From: Trifolium pratense | Lineage: Eukaryota; Streptophyta; Magnoliopsida; Fabales; Fabaceae | DNA length: 64,000 nt | NCBI RefSeq assembly: GCF_020283565.1 | Contig: NC_060061.1 | Location: 36,493,362 to 36,557,361, forward strand | Direction: 5' to 3' | Shown here: piece by piece, positions 54,029 to 64,000 of the stretch | Numbering within the stretch: position 1 is the first letter of the stretch | Layout of the letters: every line of letters begins with the position of its first letter | The notes under the pieces: model-generated | The model's input: the letters and a program-made list of their open reading frames with translations, nothing else | Told to the model about the DNA's origin: nothing | Database searches by the model: none | Translations under genes and position numbers: made by a program

Positions 54029-56304
54029 ATGGCTACAATCAACAAAATTGGCTTACAAGGGAAATGGAATCTGAGCAATGGAAAGAAGGAAAATGTGATG
54101 AACAATGGAAAGGTTTTGGGGGTGGATTTTAATTATTCTCATTATCACAATAAAAGAAGATTTTCATTGGTGATTAAAAGTTGTAATCATGGTAGTACTT
54201 ATAAGAAAGTGGATACAATTAATGGAACAAAGGTGAATGGTTTACAAGTGGTAGAAGCTCCAAAAAAATTGTCAACAGATGTTGCTCTTGTTACAAATGG
54301 AAAATTTGTTGAAGGAAGGTTTGTTTTTAGACAGATTTTTGTTATTAGGTCCTATGAAATTGGTCCAGATAGAACTGCCACCATGGAGACACTCATGAAT
54401 TTTCTTCAGGTTAGTTAGCTTCACAATTTTTCGCCGCTTTAAGGTTATTTACACACATGTATATATACTAAGAAAACTAATCAATTTTGTTACTTTTGAT
54501 GAAAAATCATTATTATTTAGGAAACTGCTCTAAATCATGTTACCAGCTCTGGGATAGGAGGAGATGGATTTGGAGCTACGCGCGAGATGAGCCTTAGGAA
54601 ACTCATTTGGGTCGTTACTCGTATTCAGGTTCAAGTGCAAAGATATAGCAAATGGTAAATACATGCATGAGAAGCTTCTATACATTGCCTTGCATAATCA
54701 TACACACTATGCTTGTGAGTTGAAATACAGAATCATAAATGTGACAGGGGAGAAGAAATTGAAATCGATACTTGGGTGGATGCAGCGGGGAAGAATGGAA
54801 TGCGAAGAGATTGGATAATTAGAGATCGTTGTACGAAAGAGATCATAACTAAAGCAACAAGGTGAAATACTATTTCATTTTTCTTATGCATACACAAAAT
54901 ATGTTATGATTTAGAATTCGAAATAATATGTTAAAAGAAAACATTGTCTATTGATGCAGCACATGGGTGATAATGAATAGAGAAACCAGAAGATTATCAA
55001 AGATACCTGAAGAAGTTAGAAGAGAGCTTTCTCCTTTTTACATTCATAGGATTGCTGTAGCTAGCGAAGAAAGAGATTGCGAAAAGATTGACAAACTTAC
55101 TGATGACACTGCTGAGACAACACAATCTGGTTTGGCTGTAAGTTTTATGATACTTGTTTTCAGTTCATTTTTTAACTCATTCCACATCGGAAGAGGCTAG
55201 ATTCCTAGAACATGGAGAACTAAGGTTCGGACTTCGAATCCTGGTTGGGAGAGGGGCCTGTATTTAGTGTTCGACACACCTTGATTATGATTACTTGAAG
55301 TGGAAGGAACCTATGGGGAAAGAAAAAAAAGAACAAAACAAGACATAAGAAAAGTAACTTAGTTTAATTCCATGAAAAATAAAACTGATCCGAGGTGGAC
55401 CAAGATCGACAGCCGGAGTTTATGAATGGTGGCTGAGCTCCTGACACATGGTATTGTACCTGCAAACACTCTAACGTTCAACTCAATTTTTGAGTGAGGT
55501 GGATGAGAGATTTAACATAATTGAATGTAATCATGTATATATTTCTCTTGGTACATGTGTCCTTTTATAAGTAGGGTTTTAGGAGAATTGGGTGAAAACC
55601 TGTTGAGGCCGTTGATAGATTCTCGGTGTGGTTCGTGTATCAGCGTATCATGCTACGCTGTGCCGCTGTGGTGTACTGGCAGTGCAGTTTCCTAACGCAC
55701 GCCTCAGTAGAAGAGTCCATTATAAGGATTTGACCTAGCCGAGTCCGAAACAAAACGAACGAGGGAAAAATAAAACTAGTCCTTTTATTCTATTCTCTGC
55801 ATGTAATTCCAAACACTGCCTTAAATAATTGTGCTGAAAATATTTTTTTTATGTATGCAATACAGCCAAGGTGGAATGACATGGATGTTAACCAGCATGT
55901 GAACAATGTGAAATACATTGGATGGATTTTAGAGGTATGTATCAAATGATGACATAACAATGCTCTATATAACATAGAATTATTAGTGATGATTAATTTT
56001 TCTAGTAAAAAGTACTAATGTTGATTTATGCATGTTAATTTGTTTGTTGCAGAGTGTGCCAATAAAAGTACTAGAAGATTATAACATGACAAGCATGACA
56101 TTAGAGTTTAGGCGTGAATGTACACAATCAAATATGTTGGAATCCATGACATGTCCAACAGAAAGAGTGATAGGTGAATCTGATAATAATTCAGTCAATA
56201 GAAAACCTGATCTTCAATACACACACCTTCTTCGTCTACAAGACGATAAAAGAGACGTTGTTCGAGCTAGATCTGAATGGAAGTTAAAGCAAAGTCAACA
56301 ATGA
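54029..56304 (+). CDS. FATB: acyl-ACP thioesterase, FATB type
   Basis: Six exons: 54029-54409, 54521-54654, 54748-54861, 54960-55137, 55866-55934, 56053-56304; 375 residues (typical FATB has about 410-420). It hydrolyses saturated acyl-ACP, mainly palmitoyl-ACP, in plastids to release fatty acids for export. Two hot-dog domains: the first after RFVFRQIFVIRSYEIGPDRT (GATREMSLRKLIWVVTRIQ, WGEEIEIDTWVDAAGKNGMR), the second with catalytic residues Asp276, Asn278 and His280 (WNDMDVNQHVNNVKYIGWIL) and Glu314-Cys315 (TLEFRREC), all at a constant offset of five from the Umbellularia FATB numbering. The N-terminal about 50 residues are rich in Lys, Asn and Ser and would be the transit peptide, which is shorter and less typical than usual. 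Intron 4 holds an old LTR fragment. It may be a divergent FATB paralogue. Confidence 0.93.
55380..55765 (-). mobile_element. Tat-type LTR remnant in FATB intron 4
   Basis: At 55456-55486 the plus strand reads GTACCTGCAAACACTCTAAC then GTTCAACTCAA, the complement of the conserved LTR motif found at 2973-3000. A GC-rich stretch follows to about 55760, unlike the intron around it. No coding part; ends are not defined. Confidence 0.5.
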
Positions 56305-56831
56305 TAAATACCTTCTGAGTTACAGTTAAGGTCAAATTATTTTGAAGAATCTAAGTTAATCTTGACCAAATCTATCATTAATTAGACTTTATTTACATCT
56401 CGACCGAACTCCAGGTGTTATCAGAGTCTCATTCTTTGGTGAACTTAAGACCAAGAAAAAAATACAATATACCTTATTATGTTTCATGTTTTTCTTACCA
56501 GGATTCTTCAATCTTCGCGCTTATTGATTTTGTTAGTTAATTGATCCTTTGTAATTTTTTCTGCTTGTAATTTTTTCTTTGACGGAATAATATGGTTTGT
56601 TAGTAATTGAGAAATTTATCGCAAACCAGAAAGTGTCGTAATTTTTATGTTTTATGATTGAATATGATTACCTAGACTCAAAAACAAAATCCTTACAAAT
56701 GTAGTAACTCTGTAACTGGTTGAAATGTTTGCCAGCTACTGTTATGCAATTCATCAACCATGACCAGAGGATGATTTTGCTGATAGGACTGTTCCGAACC
56801 AACGACAAATTTTTGTGCTTAGAATTTGTCC
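56305..56831. other. FATB 3' flank
   Basis: No feature recognised apart from likely 3' UTR. Confidence 0.45.
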
Positions 56832-57019
56832 TATGTATGTATGTATGTATGTATGTATGTATGTATGTATGTATGTATGTATGTATGTATGTATGTATGT
56901 ATGTATGTATGTATGTATGTATGTATGTATGTATGTATGTATGTATGTATGTATGTATGTATGTATGTATGTATGTATGTATGTATGTATGTATGTATGT
57001 ATGTATGTATGTATGTATC
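56832..57019. repeat. (ATGT)n tetranucleotide microsatellite
   Basis: About 46 perfect units over 187 bp. It creates artificial ORFs in several frames (repeats of YVCM or IHTY) that are not genes. Confidence 0.98.
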
Positions 57020-57960
57020 ACCCATTTTGAATATTTGTACCGTTATAGGACTCTTGCATGATCTTGGTTCTTAAGCACTTCGCCTTTTCAGAGCTCGTAC
57101 TTCAGAGACTATACCGTTATAGATTTTGGTCAAGCGCGAGAAAACCTAAAAGGCCCGCCATCTCACTCTTTCTTTCAAATTGGCCTTACTCTAATTATGA
57201 CTTTTAGAACACGTCTAGGACCACCAAGAACACATGATCCAAACTGGACCCGAGTACGATATTAGGTCTAGAACGGTTAGGGTTTAACCTAACTGCAAAA
57301 TCTTAACGAAGGACGAGATCCACGCCGGATTCTAGAAGGCCAAACAAAGTTTAACGAACAGTCGAACACAGTACATTGTTGAAAAAGGTCACCAAAAATA
57401 GAAGAATTACTTCATTTCTTTTGAGAACATTCATGTTGAAGAAGGCAAGTATAGCGATCTGACACAAAGGACAAAGAGAGAAATTGACATTACTGAAAGG
57501 CTTTGAAAAATTGTTGTTTGCATATTTGCAAGCTAAGTAACAACATGAAAAGATTGAAAGGGTCCATTGTGACACAACAAGTATGAGCTACAGTACCCTT
57601 TCATGTAATAAATTGTACATATCTTGAATTGTTACATAAATCTGGATGTTTAATTTGGGACTTGAGAGCCCCCTTCTCCTTTCTGCATTAATGTTTTGCA
57701 TCCCATTTCTGTAATGTAATCTTCAAATTGGACAATACAAGCAGACAAGTCTTCAAGGGATCATATCTTTATGCTATACCTATGTAACACGTTTCTCTAT
57801 AGTAACTGCATTTCAACCACATAATGCTATATAGTATGATTGTTCCATTCATCATTTATTTATTTCTTCTCTCCCCTTCCCAAAATACTTTCATTCTTTT
57901 CATGAATTTTAATATTTGTTGGTTCGTAAAATAGTTATTGATCTTACTTGATCAGAAATG
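57020..57960. other. spacer, no gene
   Basis: No recognisable coding region or repeat. Confidence 0.45.
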
Positions 57961-58320
57961 TATGGTCGGCGTCGAGCACGTCGCGTCTGTATGGTTGTTG
58001 GTGAAGTGGGGGTACCTGCAAATACTCTGACGCTCAAATAGGTGGATGAGTGAAGTGATAGGTTAGAGAGTATAATAATATACGGTGTATACCTGAGCGG
58101 CTGAGCCCAATGCTAGGGAGGTGTATATATAGCTCCCAGCGTGGAGCTATGACTATTGATGAGAGAACGGAAGTCGTACGATTGCCATCAATGGAGAGGG
58201 AATCAATGACATTTAATGCATTGATTAACCCTAAAGGCCGTTGATCCGACGACGACATCACGAGCGCTGTCTGGATGGTTATGACTTATGAGCCTTGGCT
58301 CAGTGCGCAGAAGAATTCTT
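57961..58320 (-). mobile_element. Tat-type LTR remnant
   Basis: GGTACCTGCAAATACTCTGA then CGCTCAAATA (58011-58040) is the complement of the conserved LTR motif at 2973-3000. It is preceded, on the minus strand, by a TATA box (GAGCTATATATACACC, about 58125). GC-richer than its surroundings. No internal region is present, so it is a solo LTR or fragment. Confidence 0.6.
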
Positions 58321-59231
58321 AAATATTTTTGGGGGGTAAAAGTACAATAGTTTTGAATTGGAACATGATCATATAAACATTACATTTCCAAAATATTAGA
58401 AAATAAAGACACATAGACCTCTCTAAGTTGAATTGATAATGATATTAGCATAAGGTACAGATTTTAGTAAATCCTTTTCATATGAAGATTTTTAATTTTT
58501 AAGTCATTACTAGAGATAAAGCTCCATATTCTAATCCATGTTGTCATGACATGATTAAGTTAATCAGACATTTTAAACCTCTAGTAGTTATGATAATGAC
58601 CTACTTGAACTTTTCACGACAAAAAATGATCTCAACTAATATAGAGCCACAGAGATGGAGTTTTGTTTCCCAGCTGAGCAGAACTGTGACATCTTGGTCA
58701 CATCTCCAAATAATGGAGGAGAGATGGTCCCAAATAACATGTAAAAAGCAAGAACACTTACATGATACTTTTCAAGTTGATATTTCAACATTTGGTTGCA
58801 AATAGCAATTAGCAAAGCATATAGCTAGAAACATGTGCCAAACATGGGATGCGGGCCGAGAAATGGAGGCGCGCATGCTTGCATATGATAGTAAAGTTTC
58901 CTTGACTATTAACATCGTTTTGGGAGAGTTGTGACATGATCGGCTAAATTTAGTGGCGAATTTCCGAGATTGTACAACTCCATGTATTAAAAATGAGATG
59001 TTTATGCTAACCACTTGAAAATAAATCTTTGGAACCTCGATCATTTTGAAATAAAAAAACAAAATAGCAATTCCCACTTCAACAGAAAGTATACAAATCT
59101 TACGAAAACTGAAAATTATACGGTTCATGTGCAAGTATACTCTAACTTTTGTATACTATTTAGCAGGAATTGAAAAAGGATGGCAAAAACAAAATAGGAC
59201 TAGCTAAATTTTCTCAAATTAATTTGTAACT
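58321..59231. other. spacer, no gene
   Basis: AT-rich. The ORFs 58551-58805 and 59134-58772 (opposite strands) have no recognisable domain. Confidence 0.45.
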
Positions 59232-60994
59232 TCACATGACGCTGCAGGCGTTTGGATTCTCATCGCTGAACATCTGAGGCGCTGGTGGCGGATATGCTTG
59301 ATAGTAAGCAGGAGGGTATGCAGGATATGCCATTGCTGCTGCTGGATATGCATACAAATCCATTGGTGGATTATAGTAGTATTCAATTTTCTTCAGCTCA
59401 TCCTCCACCTTAGTCTCTTCTTCTATAGCAGCAGCACCTTCATCTTGTGGTTTGGCCTCGGTCTCTTCTTCTCCTTTCTTCTCCTCCTCCGCCTTCACTT
59501 CTTCAACCGTCTCTTCTTTTTTCTCTTCCTCGGGTTTTGCTTCTTCCTCCGCTTTCTCTTCCTTCATGATCACTGAATGCTTCCCGAATCGCTTGTACAT
59601 GTATTCAACCAACCTTGCTGGATCATACATCCCCTTGACGCTCACCTCCGAATTCTTCAGATCCGTCTCCACAGATTCCACGCCTGCCCAAATTATATCA
59701 AGTTTAGGTTAAGAATAATAAAATATTAAGGGTGGAATTTAAACTTTTTTTATAGTAAACTAAAACAGATTCGCGCCATATGCAAGAACTAATAACGGTA
59801 TTAAACCTTCGATTATTATTACATTACTCACATCGATAATAAATAACTGACTACTAAACGAGATTATCAAACGTGGAATTTGACCAAAACATGATATTCC
59901 GCGCGAAATGATTTAATTTGTTCAATCAATTATTCATAATTAAATTTTGGTCAAATTCAGTAACTTATACTCTTTGAATAAACTCTTTAACATAATTCAA
60001 TCATACCAAATTTTTAAAAACCAAGGCATGATATTCCGCGCAAAATGCAAAATGATTTAATCGGTTCAATCAGTTACTTCTTAAAAAAAATTTTAAAAGT
60101 AAATAATAAAACGGATTGAATCAACCTCGATTCAACCAATTCAACCTCGTTCAATCAGACTATGGTACAATCAGAATCAAATAGTAAAAATACAATTCTA
60201 TCTTACTTCATAAGTAAAATAAATAAAAAATTAATATTGGACAATAATACCCTTCATTTTCAGTATACGTTTCTTCATCTCTAGTGCACAAGCTTCACAA
60301 TGCATGTGAACTTTAAGAACAACACTTACAATCTGAGCCTGCAAACAAAAACCAGTGTCAAAATAGCTTAATTTTCCACGGAATCAAAGGATCAATTTAA
60401 TGAAAAGTAAACACAAAAAGAAAGAAAAAAAGAAAAAAAGTTATAAGAAAAAAACACAAAATCACCTCTTCTTTCTTGTCTTGTTCAGGTGCAGGCTTTT
60501 CTTCCTCTACAATCTTCTCCGCCTCAGGTGGATTTGGAATTGGGGAAAGAATTTCAACCTTTCTATGACTCTTTTTCTGAATTCTCTCAACAACTTTCAA
60601 TGGATCAGCTTTCTCTCCTTTCACAACTACAGTATGAGATTTGCAATCTGTTATCACATCTTCAACACCTGGAAAATCTTTCAACGAACGACGAACTTTC
60701 CGAGCACAGCCTTCACAATGCATGAATACTTTCAGCACAATCTCTGATGGTGGCGGTGGTGGTGGAGCAGCTTCATCTTTTGGTTCTTCTGGTTTTTCCT
60801 CTGGCTTAGTTTCTTCTTCAGTTTTTGGTTCCTCTGTTTTTGGTTCCTCTGTTTTCTTTTCTTCCTAAACAAAATAAAACACACAAAATAAAATATAATA
60901 AGAATCTCAATTCTGAACCAAATAACAATAAAAAAATAAACAATGATTTGAGAAAGAAAGTTAGAGAAGAGTTATCATTGAAAACCTCTCCCAT
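59232..60994 (-). CDS. HIPP: heavy-metal-associated isoprenylated plant protein with two HMA domains
   Basis: Four exons on the minus strand: 60994-60986 (only MGE), 60864-60466, 60338-60251 and 59683-59232; 315 residues. An acidic Lys/Glu/Pro repeat (EEPKTEEPKTEE) and six Pro precede HMA domain 1 (about 45-107) with Cys53/Cys56 (MHCEGCARKVRRSL). A second charged linker leads to HMA domain 2 (about 141-203) with Cys150/Cys153 (MHCEACALEMKKRI). A long Glu/Lys region and a Tyr/Pro/Ala region (YAYPAAAMAYPAYPPAYY) follow, ending in CSVM, a CaaX box for farnesylation. HIPPs bind metals through the CXXC pairs and attach to membranes or enter the nucleus. The second metal site follows a splice junction. 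A TATA box (TTATAAATAGG, about 61076-61066) lies 75 bp upstream of the ATG. Confidence 0.93.
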
Positions 60995-61065
60995 TAGTGT
61001 TACTCTCTCCCACTCTGCTTTTGCTGTTTTTTTTCTTTCTTTTGTGCACTATCTTAGTATATGAT

Positions 61066-61076
61066 TATTCCTATTT
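61066..61076 (-). promoter_or_regulatory. TATA box of HIPP
   Basis: Minus strand TTATAAATAGG, about 75 bp upstream of the start codon. Confidence 0.55.
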
Positions 61077-61222
61077 ATAATCTCACTTTGAAAATGGAAT
61101 TTAAAAAAATAAATTATTTTTATATAAAGATAAGTTCAACTTAGTCAAATATAAATTAGAAACAGTAATATGACTGTTAACTCAATTAATGTATGCATAA
61201 AAAAAAATTAAATGTTTATTTA

Positions 61223-61362
61223 TACACTTCCTTCAGTATTATATATAAGAAAATGATTCATTGTGAAATACATGTATCTAGACTAGATTATAATCTAGAT
61301 ACATCCATTTCACAATGAATCTAAAAAATAAAGTTTTCTTATATATAAAACAGGAGGGAGTA
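61223..61362. mobile_element. Stowaway-like MITE, degenerate
   Basis: The left side CTTCCTTCAGTATTATATAT and right side TATATATAAAACAGGAGGGA pair over most positions, and the interior (TCATTGTGAAATACATGTAT / ATACATCCATTTCACAATGA) continues the palindrome. Confidence 0.7.
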
Positions 61363-62160
61363 TAAAGCAAATAACGGATAAAAAATATGCTAATATAGTT
61401 GAGATGTCATTTGTATTATGTGATGTTTTTGTATTCTGATTTTGTTTTTTTGCTTAAAAAAATAAAAATAGTTATGATGGCAAGATAATTTAATGATAAG
61501 ACTTGGTGAAAAAATGCTAGAGGTCCTGAGTTTGATCTTCGGCTCCATTGTAAATCGAAAAAATTAAATTGAAACTAACAGTATGCAATTTAGTAAAATG
61601 ATTACTTTAGATGTGAAACCGTTGGCGAAACTTATTATTCGAATCTTCGAAAAAGTATTTGAGAAGCAATATCAAATCTAATAAATTCTAGTTGACGTAT
61701 TAAATACGGCTAGATTCTATGCGACTTTCTAATTCTCCGACAAAATATTAGCTTCTAAATTAATCTAACACGTGAGGTTTGATAAAGAAAAACAAATTCA
61801 TATTTAACACGCAACGAAAATTTCTTTTCCTAAGCCACTAAGTTTTGTATAGTTGTGATAGATTTGTGTGTTAGAAGTTCCGAGTTCGATTTTCAACTCC
61901 ATTGTAAATAAAAGAAAACCCTTTTCCTAACAATTTCAAAATAAGTAAAAAGAGAAGATTATGAAATAATTGAATGATAAGAGTTTGAAAAAAATTATAT
62001 CAATCACCACCATTCTAAAAAACATAGCTTAATTTTTATTGGTACAAAAAAGAAAAGATTAATTATTAATTAGAAAATAATTCATATGTAATTTAGTCAA
62101 ATGATTACTTACATATTAAGTTGTTAATAATTTACTCAAAAAAATAAAATCATTATTAAT
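61363..62160. other. AT-rich spacer with SINE-like remnants
   Basis: GGTCCTGAGTTTGATCTTCG (about 61522) and AGTTCCGAGTTCGATTTTCA (about 61877), each followed by CTCCATTGTAAAT, are similar to each other and to Pol III B-box sequences, so they are probably two old copies of one SINE family. Confidence 0.4.
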
Positions 62161-62282
62161 ACTTCCTCCGTCCCAAAATATAAGGGAAAATTGATCAAAA
62201 AAGTTTGATGTATTTGGTTAAATATTTAGACTAAATACACTAACTTTGTTTGACCAATTTTCTCTTATATTTTGATATAGAG
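62161..62282. mobile_element. Stowaway-type MITE
   Basis: It begins CTTCCTCCGTCCCAAAATAT and the right half (TGACCAATTTTCTCTTATAT) complements the left half; the last bases of the right end are degenerate. Confidence 0.75.
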
Positions 62283-62741
62283 ATAATATTTTACTACAAA
62301 AACACGGTAGTTACACTCATTATTTGAATGTTTTAAAAATTAAATCGAGTTGAAATTTAATAATGTTACCTCAAAAAAATAAAATGAAATTTAATAAAAA
62401 TTTCAATTAATATATTTAATGTGGTTATATCTTATATGAATTTTTTCGATTATTGGGTGGAACAATTTTTTTGTCAGATTTAATTACCTCGTCGAACTTC
62501 GAATTATTAGGGATCCTTCTCCTGAGAATTGGAGGGTTAATTAACAAAAAAAAAAAAGTTGATCTAAAAAAATTCACAAATTTTAAACACTGTATTTTAT
62601 TTTCCATCATTAATTTAAAAAATAAAATAAAAATTAGAGTCGAAAGTTTAAGTGAATCTCTAGTCTTTTGAATTGTACTAGGGTCCAACAATTTTATACA
62701 TGTGGTTACATTACAGATTGGATTGTATAAACTCTGATGGT

Positions 62742-62889
62742 TCGTTTGGTTCTATGAAGAAAAAAAATGAATGGAAAGAAAATTATGCAAATCAATACAT
62801 GAATTTAGATTAACTTTAGTCCAAGTTCATACATTGATTTGCATAATATTTTTTTCTCTCACTTTCTTTCCGTAGAACCAAACGAACTC
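62742..62889. mobile_element. MITE with inverted termini
   Basis: GGTTCGTTTGGTTCTATGAAG (left) and GTAGAACCAAACGAAC (right) are complementary, as are the inner parts (ATGCAAATCAATACATGAA / TTCATACATTGATTTGCAT). Confidence 0.8.
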
Positions 62890-63145
62890 TAATGCCTTAG
62901 GACCACCGATGCACCATCATCACAAATATAAATGTGATGCAGATGCAGCTAATTCTATCATTATCATTACGTGGTCGTGGCATGGCACGTGCATGGGAGG
63001 AGGGGCATGCCTCCAAACACATGATTAGTGTTCTTAAAGGTTACTTACGTTATTTATTGCCAATTGCCAATGTCACACTACTGGCTTTGGCATTTCCTAG
63101 GTAGTTTTGTCTTCGATAGTTTCGGAAACAAATGGAATAAGTTGC

Positions 63146-63396
63146 TCATTCCGTCCTGATTTGATTGACACAGTTGATTGTTTTACGTATGTCGATATAT
63201 AACTTTGACGATTAATATTTTTAATTGTATAATAGTAAAAATTTGATATTTTGACAATACTCATCGAGACGAATCAAACAACATCTTATATGCTAATATT
63301 TATTTTTCTTTATTAGTAGAAAAATAAGGTCAAAGTTATATGTGTGAATAATACACAACAGTCAAATGTGTCAATCAAATTTGAACGGATGGGGTA
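63146..63396. mobile_element. probable Stowaway-related MITE
   Basis: CTCATTCCGTCCTGATTTGA then TTGACACAGTTGA on the left pairs with CAGTCAAATGTGTCAATCAA then ATTTGAACGGATGGGGTA on the right. Confidence 0.55.
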
Positions 63397-63719
63397 CTAC
63401 AATTACCACCCTTCTCACTCGTCACTTTACTCCCACTTTCTCTTCACATCTATCTATAGTTGCTCAAGTGATGATTGACACTGAATTTAATAGGAAAGAT
63501 TACGGTTTGATTCCCGCAATTGGGCGGGAATTAAAATCACTTGATATCAAAACTAACTCCTTAATCATATTAGATGGTCCAATGTGTCGGATATTGATGA
63601 TAAAAAAAGGAATTTGTTACTTGGTCTATTTGCATTGAATTATTTTGGAGCTTAGGTGCTTATTTGTTGTTTGTGCAACTTTTTTAAAATAAAGAAAAGA
63701 AATACAACAGCGTCGCATT

Positions 63720-64000
63720 ATATATATATATATATATATATGGGGTTTTCTAACTTAGACCCTAGTTAGGTCTAAGTTAGCAAGGTGCACCTTTTCAATT
63801 GGACCAAAATACCCATTCTTTTTAATTAATTAACCAAATACCCATTAATAGACGCGGATCCAGTGTCGCGCGCGTACCGAAGGACCATGGTTACAGACCG
63901 TTGATTTCCATCAGACAGCCAATATCTGATCTCATCAAGACTGTCTGATCAATCCGACAGCCCAGATCATCCTGATCCATCAGATTCCAGCGCGTGCGCC
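63720..64000. mobile_element. (TA)n and the terminus of a repeat related to the NHL-carrying element
   Basis: (TA)n at 63719-63741 is followed by GGGGTTTTCTAACTTAGACC and CTAAGTTAGCAAGGTGCACC, the inverted equivalent of the right end of the element at 31942-32690, which also abuts a (TA)n run. The sequence then becomes GC-richer (CGGATCCAGTGTCGCGCGCG) and runs off the window, so its cargo is unknown. Confidence 0.55.

Noticed and set aside
56668..57074. Five overlapping ORFs with YVCM or IHTY repeats
   Set aside because: They are translations of the ATGT microsatellite; none has a start or context of a gene.
59298..59712. Plus-strand Ser/Phe-rich ORFs over the HIPP gene
   Set aside because: Complementary shadows of the Glu/Lys-rich HIPP tail.

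Overview
This is nuclear DNA of a flowering plant. Genes have GT-AG introns, AT-rich spacers and many transposable elements. Protein family members and repeat types fit a papilionoid legume of the Medicago/Trifolium/Pisum group; the exact species is inference.

Layout. 1-3089 is the 3' end of a plus-strand Tat-like Ty3/gypsy retrotransposon that carries two antisense ORFs. It sits in the 3' flank of what was probably a phytochelatin synthase (PCS) copy. 3.1-15 kb is repeat-rich: MITEs, a duplicated SINE, a LINE relic, a 1.8 kb satellite of 144-bp units, and a patch of captured gene fragments (ATX-type PHD exons, one alkenal reductase exon). 15.1-16.8 kb is a five-exon PCS gene whose C-terminal domain has been deleted with the frame kept. 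18-25.1 kb holds a retroposed transcript, a foldback element, and an inverted pair of gypsy LTRs around one gag gene. 25.6-34.7 kb is a second PCS gene, swollen by a Copia element (intron 3), a gene-fragment-carrying element (intron 4) and a Mutator-type MITE (intron 5), with a deletion in the C-terminal region. 39.5-49.2 kb is SWI3A (SWI/SNF chromatin remodelling), whose fifth intron carries a 4.7 kb chromovirus that has lost its integrase core. Then follow an HVA22-like gene (minus, 50.0-51.1 kb), a plastid acyl-ACP thioesterase FATB (plus, 54.0-56.3 kb) and a two-HMA-domain isoprenylated metal-binding protein, HIPP (minus, 59.2-61.0 kb). The right end is MITE-rich spacer.

The PCS copies and HIPP both concern heavy metals, but lie 25 kb apart with unrelated genes between, so a functional link is only a suggestion. 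SWI3A, HVA22, FATB and HIPP look intact. The most unusual items are the shortened PCS gene that keeps its full catalytic triad, the antisense transposon genes with apparent promoter and spliced leader, the covarying hairpin series inside a gypsy LTR, and the captured gene fragments. Exon borders were set by eye from splice signals, reading frame and family knowledge; no alignment or transcript data were available.
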